64,000 nucleotides of DNA. Origin: Hydrocarboniphaga sp. (GTDB taxonomy: Bacteria > Pseudomonadota > Gammaproteobacteria > Nevskiales > Nevskiaceae). Positions 8,943 to 18,166 of the stretch are shown piece by piece (position 1 is the first letter of the stretch; every line of letters begins with the position of its first letter). The position numbers were made by a program, and so were the translations under genes. The notes beneath the pieces were generated by a model that was not told where the DNA came from, did not search any database, and saw nothing but the letters and a program-made list of their open reading frames with translations. The stretch is from positions 91,759-155,758 of the forward strand of contig NZ_JAQGNT010000009.1 in assembly GCF_028291725.1 (NCBI RefSeq). Reading direction: 5' to 3'.

Positions 8943-9740
8943 ATGAAAACTTCTTGGCTGATCCTGCTGTGCCTGCTGGTGTTCTTCTACACGCTGATCA
9001 CGCGCGCGCCGCTGGCCGTGATCTACGGCCATTTCAAGCCAGCGGAGCACGATATCGAATTGGTCGGCATCGAAGGCTCGCTGCGTGAGGGCGGAGCCTC
9101 AGGGCTGGTCGTGCACAACCAGACCGCGGTGCGCGATCTGCACTGGACCCTGCAGCCCTGGCTGCTGCTGCTGGGCCGCGCCGGCTTTCAGCTTGCCGGC
9201 ACCGGTGATGGCGTGGTGCTGGACGGCCGGGTTGCGCAGACCCTGTTCGGCACTACGCTGATCGACGACTTTCGCGCCAGTGGATCGGTGAAGCCGCTGC
9301 TGGCCGCCTTCAAGATGTTCCTGCCGATCGACGGCATGCTCGGCCTGCAGGCTGAGAAGCTTGTCTTGAAGCACGGCCTGCCGACCACCGCGCAAGGCCA
9401 CATCGAACTCAATGGCCTGTCGTGGAAGCTCGGCCGCGAGCCGATGTCGCTCGGCGATTTCGTCGCCGATGTCGCACCCTCGGACCAGGGTCTCGCCGCG
9501 CTCGTCAAAACCCTGCGCGGCCCGCTCGACGTCAGCGGCGATGCGCAGCTGCTCGCCGACAGCAGCTACGAAATGCATCTGCAGATCAAGGCCAAGGCCG
9601 ATGCGCCGCCGCCGCTGGTCAACATGCTCGCCGGCCTCGGCGCGCCCGACAACCAGGGCTATTACCACATCCGCCGCAAGGGCCAGCTCGCCTCGCCCGC
9701 GGCGCCAGTCGTACAGGCCGTCGAAGGAGCGTCGGAGTAA
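8943..9740 (+). CDS. gspN: type II secretion protein GspN
   Basis: MKTSWLILLCLLVFFYTLITRAPLAVIYGHFKP..., order gspL-M-N. Confidence 0.85.
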   Translation: MKTSWLILLCLLVFFYTLITRAPLAVIYGHFKPAEHDIELVGIEGSLREGGASGLVVHNQTAVRDLHWTLQPWLLLLGRAGFQLAGTGDGVVLDGRVAQTLFGTTLIDDFRASGSVKPLLAAFKMFLPIDGMLGLQAEKLVLKHGLPTTAQGHIELNGLSWKLGREPMSLGDFVADVAPSDQGLAALVKTLRGPLDVSGDAQLLADSSYEMHLQIKAKADAPPPLVNMLAGLGAPDNQGYYHIRRKGQLASPAAPVVQAVEGASE

Positions 9741-10210
9741 TGCCGGCGACGAACAAGGACTGGGTGCCGCATATCGTCGTCGCGACGATCGTCGAGCGCG
9801 AAGGCCGCTTCCTGCTGATCGAAGAACGCATCAATGGCACGCTGGTGCTGAATCAGCCGGCCGGCCATTGGGAACCGGGCGAGACGCTGATCGAAGCGGC
9901 GCGTCGCGAAACGCTGGAAGAAGCCGGCTGGGACGTGGAGCCGACCCAGCTGCTCGGCATCTACGAATGGCAGCCCAGGGATCTGGCGTATCCGTTCGTG
10001 CGCTTTGCGTTTGCCGCAACCGCCTTGCGCCATCATCCGGACCGCCCGCTCGACGCCGGCATCGAACGCACGGTGTGGATGACGCCGGATGAGATCCTGC
10101 AGGCCGAATCGCGCTGGCGCAGCCCCTCGGTACAAACCTGCATCGCCGACTACCAGGCCGGCATCCGCTATCCGCTGGAAGCGATCCGGCACCTGACGCC
10201 GCCGCGCTGA
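9740..10210 (+). CDS. nudJ: Nudix hydrolase, NudJ-like
   Basis: Nudix box GHWEPGETLIEAARRETLEEAGWDV; adjacent to mnmA. Confidence 0.85.
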   Translation: MPATNKDWVPHIVVATIVEREGRFLLIEERINGTLVLNQPAGHWEPGETLIEAARRETLEEAGWDVEPTQLLGIYEWQPRDLAYPFVRFAFAATALRHHPDRPLDAGIERTVWMTPDEILQAESRWRSPSVQTCIADYQAGIRYPLEAIRHLTPPR

Positions 10211-10220
10211 GACGATCGCG

Positions 10221-11309
10221 ATGAGTGGCAAGGGAGCACACGTCGTCGTCGGTTTGTCCGGCGGCGTCGACTCGGCCGTTTCTGCGTATCTGCTGAAGGA
10301 GGCGGGCTACCGCGTGTCCGGCCTGTTCATGGTCAACTGGACCGAGGACGAACAGGGCTATTGCAGCTCGGCCGACGATTTCCAGGACGCGCGCGCGGTC
10401 TGCGAAGAACTCGATATCCCGCTGCACCGCGTCGATTTCTCGGCCGAATACCGCGAGCGCGTGTTCCGGCATTTTCTGGCCGACTACGCCGCCGGCAAGA
10501 CGCCGAACCCGGATCTGCTGTGCAATCGCGAAGTGAAGTTTCAGCCGTTCCGCGAGCATGCATTGCGGCTTGGCGCGGATTTCGTCGCGACCGGCCATTA
10601 CGCGCAGCTGTCGCATCAAGCCGATGGCCCGCACCTGCTGCGCTCGGTCACCGAGGACAAGGATCAGACTTATTTTCTGGCACTGGTCGCACGCGCGCAG
10701 TTCGAGCGCGTGCTGTTCCCGATCGGCGGGCTGACCAAGCCACAGGTGCGTGAGATCGCCTCCGCAGCCGGGCTGCCGAATCATCGCAAGAAGGACTCGA
10801 CCGGTATCTGCTTCATCGGCGAACGCGAATTCCGCAGCTTTCTGCAGAACTATCTGAAGCCCGATCCCGGCGCGATCCTTGACGATCGTGGCGCAAAGAT
10901 CGGCGAGCACCAGGGCCTGATGTACTACACGCTGGGCCAGCGCCGCGGTCTGAACATCGGCGGCGTCCGCGGCGCGCGCGAAGCACCCTGGTATGTCGTC
11001 GGCAAGCGTCCCGCGGACAAGGCGCTGCTGGTCAGCCAGGATCCGCAGCATCCCTTGCTGATGAGCCACAGCCTGATCACCGCGCCGTTCTGCTGGATTC
11101 GCCGCCCCGATCCCCTGCCCGCGCGGCTCCAGGCGCGCATTCGCCACCGCCAGCAACTGCAGAATTGCGTCGTGGAAGTGGCCGACGAGGGCCGCGTGCG
11201 TGTCCGCTTCGAACAGGCCCAGCGGGCCGTGTCGCCTGGCCAGTATTGCGTGCTCTACGACGGCGAGGAATGCCTTGGCGGCGGCGAAATCGAAGCTTCG
11301 CCGGGCTAA
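10221..11309 (+). CDS. mnmA: tRNA-specific 2-thiouridylase MnmA
   Basis: VVVGLSGGVDSAVSAYLLKEAGY...NPDLLCNREVKF...DSTGICFIGER. Confidence 0.96.
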   Translation: MSGKGAHVVVGLSGGVDSAVSAYLLKEAGYRVSGLFMVNWTEDEQGYCSSADDFQDARAVCEELDIPLHRVDFSAEYRERVFRHFLADYAAGKTPNPDLLCNREVKFQPFREHALRLGADFVATGHYAQLSHQADGPHLLRSVTEDKDQTYFLALVARAQFERVLFPIGGLTKPQVREIASAAGLPNHRKKDSTGICFIGEREFRSFLQNYLKPDPGAILDDRGAKIGEHQGLMYYTLGQRRGLNIGGVRGAREAPWYVVGKRPADKALLVSQDPQHPLLMSHSLITAPFCWIRRPDPLPARLQARIRHRQQLQNCVVEVADEGRVRVRFEQAQRAVSPGQYCVLYDGEECLGGGEIEASPG

Positions 11310-11548
11310 GCGGGCTGCTGCAATTGCTGGATTTCAAAGCGCTGATCCGGAAACGGAGCCCGCGACGACCGAACGCGTTGCTTGAAAGCTTCCAGGTCTA
11401 GTGTCTGTCCTTGCCAGGGGTCACCGGGATCGTGATGGATCGTGTAGCTCGCCGCGAGATACCGATCGGCCGCGTCGACCTTACCTTCACTCCAGATTTC
11501 GCGGAAAAACCGGATCAGCCGTTCTTTTTTTCGATTGCCGTCGGTCAT
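11306..11548 (-). pseudogene. SnoaL-like/ester cyclase fragment, apparently C-terminally truncated
   Basis: 80 aa MTDGNRKKERLIRFFREIWSEGKVDAADRYLAASYTIHHDPGDPWQGQTLDLEAFKQRVRSSRAPFPDQRFEIQQLQQPA; ends over mnmA stop. Confidence 0.6.
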
Positions 11549-12174
11549 GTCGCCGCCTCTACGTCGGTTGTGCCCTCGGTGAAAGCGAGCTTGGTTGCGT
11601 AATTGCGCAGGTCCCCGGGCCACGCAGAAACGCATTGATCGAACCGGCCCCGATCGTCCGCGAACAGAGCGCGTGCCGCCTCCTCAAAGCCCGGCAGATC
11701 GCCGGCCCTCGCGGACATGAAGCGATAAGCCGCTTCCTGTCGCCCCCTGAGACGGTCGCGGCCGCTATTCGCGCGGCGCGCTTCTTCGACCAGCTTGCGC
11801 AACGCCACCGAAGCACCACCGGGCTGGGCGTTCAACCAGTCCCAGTGCCGGGGCAGCAGCGTCACTTCGCGCGCGATGACGCCGAGCTTCGGACGTCCGC
11901 GAGCGCGCGGTTCGCTTAAAGCCTGGCTCGTCGTCTGAACCAATGATTCGACGCCGCAGCCAGCGAGACGCGCCAGAAACTCCTGCTCGATACCGCGACA
12001 GTCGATATCGATAACGGTGCCGGTTGCGTCGTCGTAAATCGAGACCGGGCTCGAGCTGCCGGGCTCAGTTGCGCGCTTCACCGACAGGGCGAGGTCTCGC
12101 AGAGGCCCGGCGGCAAGGCGCCGATGGCCATCGAATGCAGTACAGGGTTTGTCGAGAATTTCGCTCACGATCAT
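11545..12174 (-). CDS. DUF2239-family protein
   Basis: RGRPKLGVIAREVTLLPRHWDWLNAQPGGASVALRKLVEEARR...FEEAARALFADDRGRFDQCVSAWPGDLRNYATKLA; GGAG upstream of ATG 12174. Confidence 0.75.
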   Translation of the reverse strand: MIVSEILDKPCTAFDGHRRLAAGPLRDLALSVKRATEPGSSSPVSIYDDATGTVIDIDCRGIEQEFLARLAGCGVESLVQTTSQALSEPRARGRPKLGVIAREVTLLPRHWDWLNAQPGGASVALRKLVEEARRANSGRDRLRGRQEAAYRFMSARAGDLPGFEEAARALFADDRGRFDQCVSAWPGDLRNYATKLAFTEGTTDVEAAT

Positions 12175-12197
12175 TGGCTCCGGGATAAGAGTCAATT

Positions 12198-12238
12198 ATT
12201 ACCCGGGTAAATTATGCCGTCAATATTACCGGGGTAAA
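12198..12238 (-). promoter_or_regulatory. Predicted promoter with two palindromic operators TTACCCGGGTAA and TTACCGGGGTAA
   Basis: Palindromes at 12199-12210 and 12226-12237 (centres 27 bp apart); minus strand TTGACG-N17-AATAAT. Confidence 0.65.
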
Positions 12239-12252
12239 ATTATCATGCGAGT

Positions 12253-13455
12253 CTAGATCTTCACCGGCGTCAGCCGGTCGTCCGCCGGCACCACGCTGCC
12301 CCAGGTTTTGCACGACGGGCAGTGCCAGAACAGCAGACCGGGCGCGAGGCCGCAGCTGGTGCAGCGATAGCGGGTGCGGCTGGCAGCCGCGATACGCAGC
12401 GCTTCGCGCAAGGTGTTCATCGCCAGCGCCATGCTCTCGTCCTGCGGCGGTTCGATCGCCTGCAGCAATTGCTCAAGCAGCGCCCAACGCGGATTGGCGG
12501 CAAAAGACTCGGCCAGGAAACGCGCCGGATTGGTGCCGGTTTCCTTCAACAGCCGCGCCTGCGCCAGCACGCTGACACTGACCGTGTCTTCGGCGTCCAG
12601 CTCCTGCAGGAACTCCAGAAATTCCGGTAGCTGGTGCTCGGCTTCCGAGCAGCGCAGCAGCGGCTCGACGATCTCGGGGATGTAGCGCAGATCCTGCTCG
12701 GGCACGCGGCGCAGCGCCTTGATCGCGCCGACACGATCGCCCGCGGCTTCCAGCAGCGCGCCGATCAGCAGATTGGCGCGCACGCAGCCGCCATCCTCGT
12801 CGAGCGCGCGCCTTGCCAGCCGGAGTGCTTCCTCGGAATTTTTTGCCCGGCGCGCTTCGTCGGCCAGCTCGCAGTAGTACTGCGCGGTGATCGCCTGACG
12901 CGGCAACGCCGCGACTGCCTGCAGGCGTCGGCTGGCATCGATGGCGCGGCGCCATTCGTGACTCTGCTCGTGAATCGAGACCAGCGACTCCAGCGCCGAG
13001 GTCACATGCAGGCCGCGCTGGCTGAGCGCTTCAAACAGCTGCTCGGCACGGTCGATCATGCCGGCCTTCAGATAGTCCAGGGCCAGTTCGTAGCGGGCGC
13101 GATCGGCCTGATCAGGCCTGAGCTGGGCGCGCTCCACCAGCGCCTCGTGCACACGCAGAGCCCGATCGACTTCGCCGCGCTTGCGGAACAGCGCGCCGAG
13201 CGTCAGGTGCAGCTCGATCGCCTGGCTGTCGAACTCGCCGACCCGCAGCAGCGCGGCGAGCGCCTGATCGGGATCATCAACGACCAGGTTGCTGATGCCG
13301 GCCATGGCTTCGGCCGTCGGGCGGTCGTCACCCATGCCGCTCGGGCCGGTGGCACCGAAGCCACTGCCCGCGCCCTCGGCACCGCGTCCGCGAATGTACC
13401 AGCCGAGGGCGATCCCGAGCGGCAGGATCAGCCAGGCGGCGACGCTGTCAGACAT
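12253..13455 (-). CDS. lapB: lipopolysaccharide assembly protein LapB
   Basis: N-terminal TM, TPR array, C-terminal rubredoxin-like YRCTSCGL...WHCPSCKTWGS. Confidence 0.93.
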   Translation of the reverse strand: MSDSVAAWLILPLGIALGWYIRGRGAEGAGSGFGATGPSGMGDDRPTAEAMAGISNLVVDDPDQALAALLRVGEFDSQAIELHLTLGALFRKRGEVDRALRVHEALVERAQLRPDQADRARYELALDYLKAGMIDRAEQLFEALSQRGLHVTSALESLVSIHEQSHEWRRAIDASRRLQAVAALPRQAITAQYYCELADEARRAKNSEEALRLARRALDEDGGCVRANLLIGALLEAAGDRVGAIKALRRVPEQDLRYIPEIVEPLLRCSEAEHQLPEFLEFLQELDAEDTVSVSVLAQARLLKETGTNPARFLAESFAANPRWALLEQLLQAIEPPQDESMALAMNTLREALRIAAASRTRYRCTSCGLAPGLLFWHCPSCKTWGSVVPADDRLTPVKI

Positions 13456-13765
13456 CCTTGAGCGGAATGTTGCGCAGGGTTTTCAGCTCGGCCTCGGCAT
13501 CCCGCAGCTGCTTGCGCAGGCGCCGCGATTCGGCTTTCAGCGACAGAATCCGGCCGCCGCAGACCAGCAGGGTCAGCAGCACCGCGAGGAAGAAATCGGC
13601 CAGCACCAGCGCGATCAGCGGCAGCTCGATCTGGCCGGCCAGGTAGTCGAAGCGGATCGGTTGGGCATTGAAATAGCCGACCGTGGCGCCGACGCAGAGC
13701 ACCAGAACCAGCACGATGGTGACGAAGATCCGATACACGATCTGGAAATCCCAGAAATCCTTCAT
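13448..13765 (-). CDS. lapA: LapA domain membrane protein
   Basis: Two-TM DUF1049-type protein upstream of lapB. Confidence 0.85.
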   Translation of the reverse strand: MKDFWDFQIVYRIFVTIVLVLVLCVGATVGYFNAQPIRFDYLAGQIELPLIALVLADFFLAVLLTLLVCGGRILSLKAESRRLRKQLRDAEAELKTLRNIPLKDV

Positions 13766-13813
13766 TAGGGCCGTATTCGGACACCAGCGGCCAAACAAGC
13801 GCGACGGAAAAGA

Positions 13814-14104
13814 CTACTCCGAAGCGCTGTCGTTGACGCGTTCGCGCATTTCCTTGCCCGGCTTGAAGTGCGGCACATGCTTGGCCGGGATCGTCACGGC
13901 CTCGCCGGTCTTGGGATTGCGCCCGATCCGGCTGGGACGATGATGCAGTGCAAAACTGCCAAAACCACGGATTTCGACGCGATCCTGCTTGGCCAGGGCC
14001 AGGCTGACGCGGTCGAGTATCAGTTTGACGGCCAGCTCCACATCCTTATGCATAAGGTGGGTCTGCCGTGCGGCCAGACGTTCGATCAGCTCCGACTTCG
14101 TCAT
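13814..14104 (-). CDS. ihfB: integration host factor subunit beta
   Basis: [11 protein letters not shown]...[46 protein letters not shown]. Confidence 0.96.
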   Translation of the reverse strand: MTKSELIERLAARQTHLMHKDVELAVKLILDRVSLALAKQDRVEIRGFGSFALHHRPSRIGRNPKTGEAVTIPAKHVPHFKPGKEMRERVNDSASE

Positions 14105-14141
14105 ATAGGTAAGGGAATAAGGCCGCAGACCTGACGATAGT

Positions 14142-14174
14142 CAAAAAAGAAGGGCCGCGCAAGCGCGGCCCTTC
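14142..14174 (-). terminator. rho-independent terminator downstream of rpsA
   Basis: Minus strand gaagggccgcgc-tt-gcgcggcccttc then TTTTTT. Confidence 0.85.
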
Positions 14175-14215
14175 GATTTTTCCCAATACTTCTGGGGAGA
14201 TACAGCTTAGAGAGC

Positions 14216-15892
14216 TTAGTTGTCGCTGCCGCCCAGCTGATCTTTGAGCAGGTCGCCCAGCGAGGTCTTGCCGGTGGAGGCGTTACGGCTGTATTCCGTG
14301 ACGATCTCGGCTTCTTCCTGGATCTCCTTCTCGCGGACCGACAGCGTCACGATGCGGGTCTTGCGATCCACACCGATGAAGCGGGCTTCCAGCGTATCGC
14401 CTTCCTTCAGAACCTTGGTCGCGTCTTCCACGCGCTCACGGGACAGGTCGTTGGCCTTGATGTAGCCCTCGACGCCGCCGGCGAGTTCGATCACGGCGCC
14501 ACGCGCCTCGACCGACTTGACGGTGCCCTTGACCATCGCGCCCTTCACGTTCTCGGCCATGAACTGGGTCAGCGGATCCTGCGCAACCTGCTTCACGCCC
14601 AGGCTGATGCGCTCACGCGCGGAGTCGATCGCCAGCACCACGGCGTTGACTTCCATGCCCTTCTGGTACTTGCGGACGGCGTTGCTGCCGTCGTCGTTCC
14701 AGTCCAGGTCGGACAGGTGAACCAGGCCGTCGATGCCGCCATTGAGGCCGATGAACACGCCGAAATCGGTGATCGACTTGATCTGGCCGCTGACTTTGTC
14801 GCCCTTCTGATAGTTCTGGCTGAACTCTTCCCATGGGTTGGGCACGCACTGCTTCATACCCAGGGAGATACGGCGGCGCTCGCCGTCGATGTCCAGGATC
14901 ATCACCTCGACTTCCTGGCCAATGGTGACGGCCTTGTTCGGGTTGATGTTCTTGTTGGTCCAGTCCATTTCGGAAACGTGGACCAGGCCTTCGACGCCCG
15001 GCTCGATTTCGACGAACGCGCCGTAATCGGTGATGTTGGTGACCTTGCCGAACAGACGGGTCTTCTCGGGATAACGGCGAGCGATGTCGACCCACGGATC
15101 GGCGCCCAGCTGCTTCAGGCCGAGGCTGACGCGGCGACGCTCGCGGTCGTACTTCAGAACCTTGACTTCGATTTCCTGGCCGACCTGGACGACTTCCGCC
15201 GGATCCTTGATGCGCTTCCAGGTCATGTCGGTGATATGGAGCAGGCCGTCGATGCCGCCCAGGTCCACGAACGCGCCGTACTCGACGAGGTTCTTGACCA
15301 CGCCCTTGAGGACGATGCCTTCCTGCAGGTTGGCGAGCAGGCTGTCGCGCTCGGCGCTGTACTCGGCCTCCAAGACTTCGCGGCGGCTGACAACGACGTT
15401 GTTACGCAGACGGTCGAGCTTGATGACCTTGAACTCGAGCGGCTTGCCTTCGAGGTACGAGGTATCGCGGACCGGACGGACGTCGACCAGCGAGCCCGGC
15501 AGGAACGCGCGGACCGTGCCGATATCGACGGTGAAACCGCCCTTGACCTTGCCGGTGATGATGCCGATGACGGTTTCCTTGCCGTCGAACGCCTTCTGCA
15601 GGCGCTCCCAGGTCTTGATCCGCTCGGCTTTTTCCTTGCTGAACTTGGTTTCGCCGAAGCCGTCTTCGACGGTTTCCAGTGCGACTTCAACCTGATCGCC
15701 GACGGCGATGGTCAGAACGCCATCGACCATGAACTCGATGATCGGGATTACGCCTTCGGACTTCAGGCCGGCGTCGACGATGACGACGTCAGGCTTCAGT
15801 TCCAGCACGATCGCATTGACGATGGTGCCCGGCTGCATCGACTGGCCGCCCTTAAGGCTGGCCTCAAACATTTCAGCAAAAGACTCAATCAT
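14216..15892 (-). CDS. rpsA: 30S ribosomal protein S1
   Basis: 558 aa, repeated S1 domains ([39 protein letters not shown]). Confidence 0.97.
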   Translation of the reverse strand: MIESFAEMFEASLKGGQSMQPGTIVNAIVLELKPDVVIVDAGLKSEGVIPIIEFMVDGVLTIAVGDQVEVALETVEDGFGETKFSKEKAERIKTWERLQKAFDGKETVIGIITGKVKGGFTVDIGTVRAFLPGSLVDVRPVRDTSYLEGKPLEFKVIKLDRLRNNVVVSRREVLEAEYSAERDSLLANLQEGIVLKGVVKNLVEYGAFVDLGGIDGLLHITDMTWKRIKDPAEVVQVGQEIEVKVLKYDRERRRVSLGLKQLGADPWVDIARRYPEKTRLFGKVTNITDYGAFVEIEPGVEGLVHVSEMDWTNKNINPNKAVTIGQEVEVMILDIDGERRRISLGMKQCVPNPWEEFSQNYQKGDKVSGQIKSITDFGVFIGLNGGIDGLVHLSDLDWNDDGSNAVRKYQKGMEVNAVVLAIDSARERISLGVKQVAQDPLTQFMAENVKGAMVKGTVKSVEARGAVIELAGGVEGYIKANDLSRERVEDATKVLKEGDTLEARFIGVDRKTRIVTLSVREKEIQEEAEIVTEYSRNASTGKTSLGDLLKDQLGGSDN

Positions 15893-15950
15893 TCATTTAA
15901 CTCGCAATATCCTGCCTAAAACGGAGGCGGCAGTCGTGTTGGTTATCAAA

Positions 15951-15970
15951 GGCCGCATCCGTTTGCGGCC
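15951..15970 (-). promoter_or_regulatory. rpsA leader hairpin with GGA in loop
   Basis: Minus strand GGCCGC-aaacGGAt-GCGGCC in the 5' UTR of rpsA. Confidence 0.4.
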
Positions 15971-16009
15971 CAGACCCCGGCGTCGTGGATAGGCACGGCC
16001 CCACGAAGG

Positions 16010-16702
16010 CTAGCTTCGGAGGAAACCCCGATCCTTTAACAAATCGTCAATACGCTCAGCCACTTGCGTGGGATTCAGGAGCGTCGTGTCGATCAGGATC
16101 GCGTCACTCGCCGGCACCAATGGCGCCACGCTGCGAGTGCGGTCCCGCTCATCGCGGGTACTTATTTCGGTGCAGAGGTCTGCCAATATAGCGGTTTGTC
16201 CAGCGGCACTCAACTGGTGCAGGCGGCGACGAGCCCGCTCCTCGGCACTGGCGGTCAGAAACAGCTTCAGACCGGCGTCCGGGAATACCACCGTGCCCAT
16301 GTCGCGGCCGTCGCCGATCAGGCCCGGTGCGACGCGGAAATCCTTCTGCCGCTGCAGCAGCGCCGCGCGAACCGCCGGTGCCGCGGCAATCTGCGACGCC
16401 AGGCCGCCGCTCGCTTCGGCGCGGATCTGGTCGCGCCGATTGACACCGTTGACCCAGATCGCCTCGTCATCCTCGTGCGAGCCGGTGAAACGGATATCGA
16501 GTTGGGCGGCCAGCGCGGCGACGGCGTCGCTTTGCTCCAGCGCGACACCGGCGTCGACCGCCGCCAGCGCCAGAATCCGGTACAGCGCGCCGCTGTCGAG
16601 ACGATGCCAGCCCAGGCGTTCGGCCAAGCCGCGCGACACCGTGCCCTTGCCGACGCCGGACGGGCCGTCGACGGTAATGACCGGCACCGGCGCGGCGGAC
16701 AT
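16010..16702 (-). CDS. cmk: cytidylate kinase
   Basis: VITVDGPSGVGKGTVSRGLAERLGWHRLDSGALYR...GRDMGTVVFPDA. Confidence 0.95.
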   Translation of the reverse strand: MSAAPVPVITVDGPSGVGKGTVSRGLAERLGWHRLDSGALYRILALAAVDAGVALEQSDAVAALAAQLDIRFTGSHEDDEAIWVNGVNRRDQIRAEASGGLASQIAAAPAVRAALLQRQKDFRVAPGLIGDGRDMGTVVFPDAGLKLFLTASAEERARRRLHQLSAAGQTAILADLCTEISTRDERDRTRSVAPLVPASDAILIDTTLLNPTQVAERIDDLLKDRGFLRS

Positions 16703-18027
16703 CAGAGGTTCTGCACGCTGATGCGCAGGCCGGCGCCGGCCGCCAGATCGGCGAAGCCCGGGAACGAGGTGTTGACGTTGGCGCAGTCCAGAATCCGGAT
16801 CGTGCCGGCCGCACGCAGGCTGGCCATCGTGAACGACATCGCCACGCGGTGATCGCCGCGCGAATCGATGCTGCCGCCGCCGATGGCGCCGCCGCGCAGC
16901 ACCATGCCGTCGGGCATCGCCCGCGCGTCGACACCGAGCGCGACCAGGCCGTCGCACATCACCTGGATACGATCGGATTCCTTCACGCGCAGCTCCTCGG
17001 CACCAGTCAGGCGGGTTTCGCCCTCGGCACAGGCCGCGGCGACGAACAGCGCCGGGAACTCGTCGATGGCGCTGGCCACCAGATCCTTAGCAATGTCGAT
17101 GCCGCGCAGCTGTCCGCCGCGGATGCGGATGTCCGCAACCGGCTCGCCGCCGAAGTCGCGCGGATTCTGCAGCTCGATATTCGCGCCCATGCGCCGCAGG
17201 ATTTCGATGACACCGGTGCGCGTCGGGTTGACACCGACATCGACCAGGGTCACATCGGAGCCCGGCAGGATCGCGGCGCCGACCATGAAGAACGCGGCCG
17301 AAGAGATATCGGCCGGCACCTGCACCTTCGCCGCTTTCAGCTTCTGGCCGCCGCGCAGCGCCGCGTATCCAGGGCGCGCTTCGACTTCGACGCCGAAGCT
17401 GCGCAGCATGCGTTCGGTGTGATCGCGAGAAGCTTCGGGCTCGTGAACCTGGGTCAGGCCTTGCGCATACAGGCCAGCCAGCAGGATCGAAGACTTGATC
17501 TGAGCACTGGCGACCGGCGAGCGGTATTCGATCGCGTGCAGGCCGGCGACCGGATGAATATGCAGCGGCGCGCGGCCGTCCGTTGAGCCGATACGCGCAC
17601 CCATCTGCGTCAACGGGTCGATCACACGTCGCATCGGCCGCTTCGACAGCGAAGCGTCGCCGGTCAGCGTGGTTTCGAAATTCTGCGCCGCCAGCAGGCC
17701 GGTCATCAGACGCATCGAGGTGCCGGAATTGCCAAGATCGAGCACCTGGCCCGGCGACTTCAAACCATGCAGGCCGACACCGGTGATTGAGAACTCGGTC
17801 GAGGAACGACGATCGAGCGTCGCACCCATCGCCTCGAAGGCTTTCATCGTGCACAGGCAGTCTTCGCCGTCGAGAAAGCCGCTGACTTCGCTCGTGCCTT
17901 CAGCCAGCGCGCCGAACATCACCGAGCGATGCGAGATGGATTTGTCGCCGGGCACGCGCAGACGACCTTGCAGGGTGCCGCCGGGTTCCACGGTGAAACT
18001 CAGGCTGCTATCGCTCATAAAAGGCAC
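16702..18027 (-). CDS. aroA: 3-phosphoshikimate 1-carboxyvinyltransferase
   Basis: LRVPGDKSISHRSVMFGALAEG...LGNSGTSMRLMTGLL...RGDHRVAMSF. Confidence 0.96.
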   Translation of the reverse strand: MPFMSDSSLSFTVEPGGTLQGRLRVPGDKSISHRSVMFGALAEGTSEVSGFLDGEDCLCTMKAFEAMGATLDRRSSTEFSITGVGLHGLKSPGQVLDLGNSGTSMRLMTGLLAAQNFETTLTGDASLSKRPMRRVIDPLTQMGARIGSTDGRAPLHIHPVAGLHAIEYRSPVASAQIKSSILLAGLYAQGLTQVHEPEASRDHTERMLRSFGVEVEARPGYAALRGGQKLKAAKVQVPADISSAAFFMVGAAILPGSDVTLVDVGVNPTRTGVIEILRRMGANIELQNPRDFGGEPVADIRIRGGQLRGIDIAKDLVASAIDEFPALFVAAACAEGETRLTGAEELRVKESDRIQVMCDGLVALGVDARAMPDGMVLRGGAIGGGSIDSRGDHRVAMSFTMASLRAAGTIRILDCANVNTSFPGFADLAAGAGLRISVQNL

Positions 18028-18047
18028 CCGCTTAATTGAAACATTCA

Positions 18048-18127
18048 GTAGGTCGGCAATCCCTTGCCGACGTGCACCCTTCGGGGCGCAATCGACGCCT
18101 CACGTCGGCAAAGGATTGCCGACCTAC
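18048..18127. repeat. REP-like palindrome (GTAGGTCGGCAATCCCTTGCCGACG type)
   Basis: gtaggtcggcaatcccttgccgacgtg...cacgtcggcaaaggattgccgacctac. Confidence 0.85.
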
Positions 18128-18166
18128 GATTCGTAGCATCCCGTTGATTCCTCATCGGCGACAGCT

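Noticed and set aside
14717-15919. 400-aa acidic ORF antisense to rpsA
   Set aside because: Periodic sequence mirrors S1 repeats; shadow ORF
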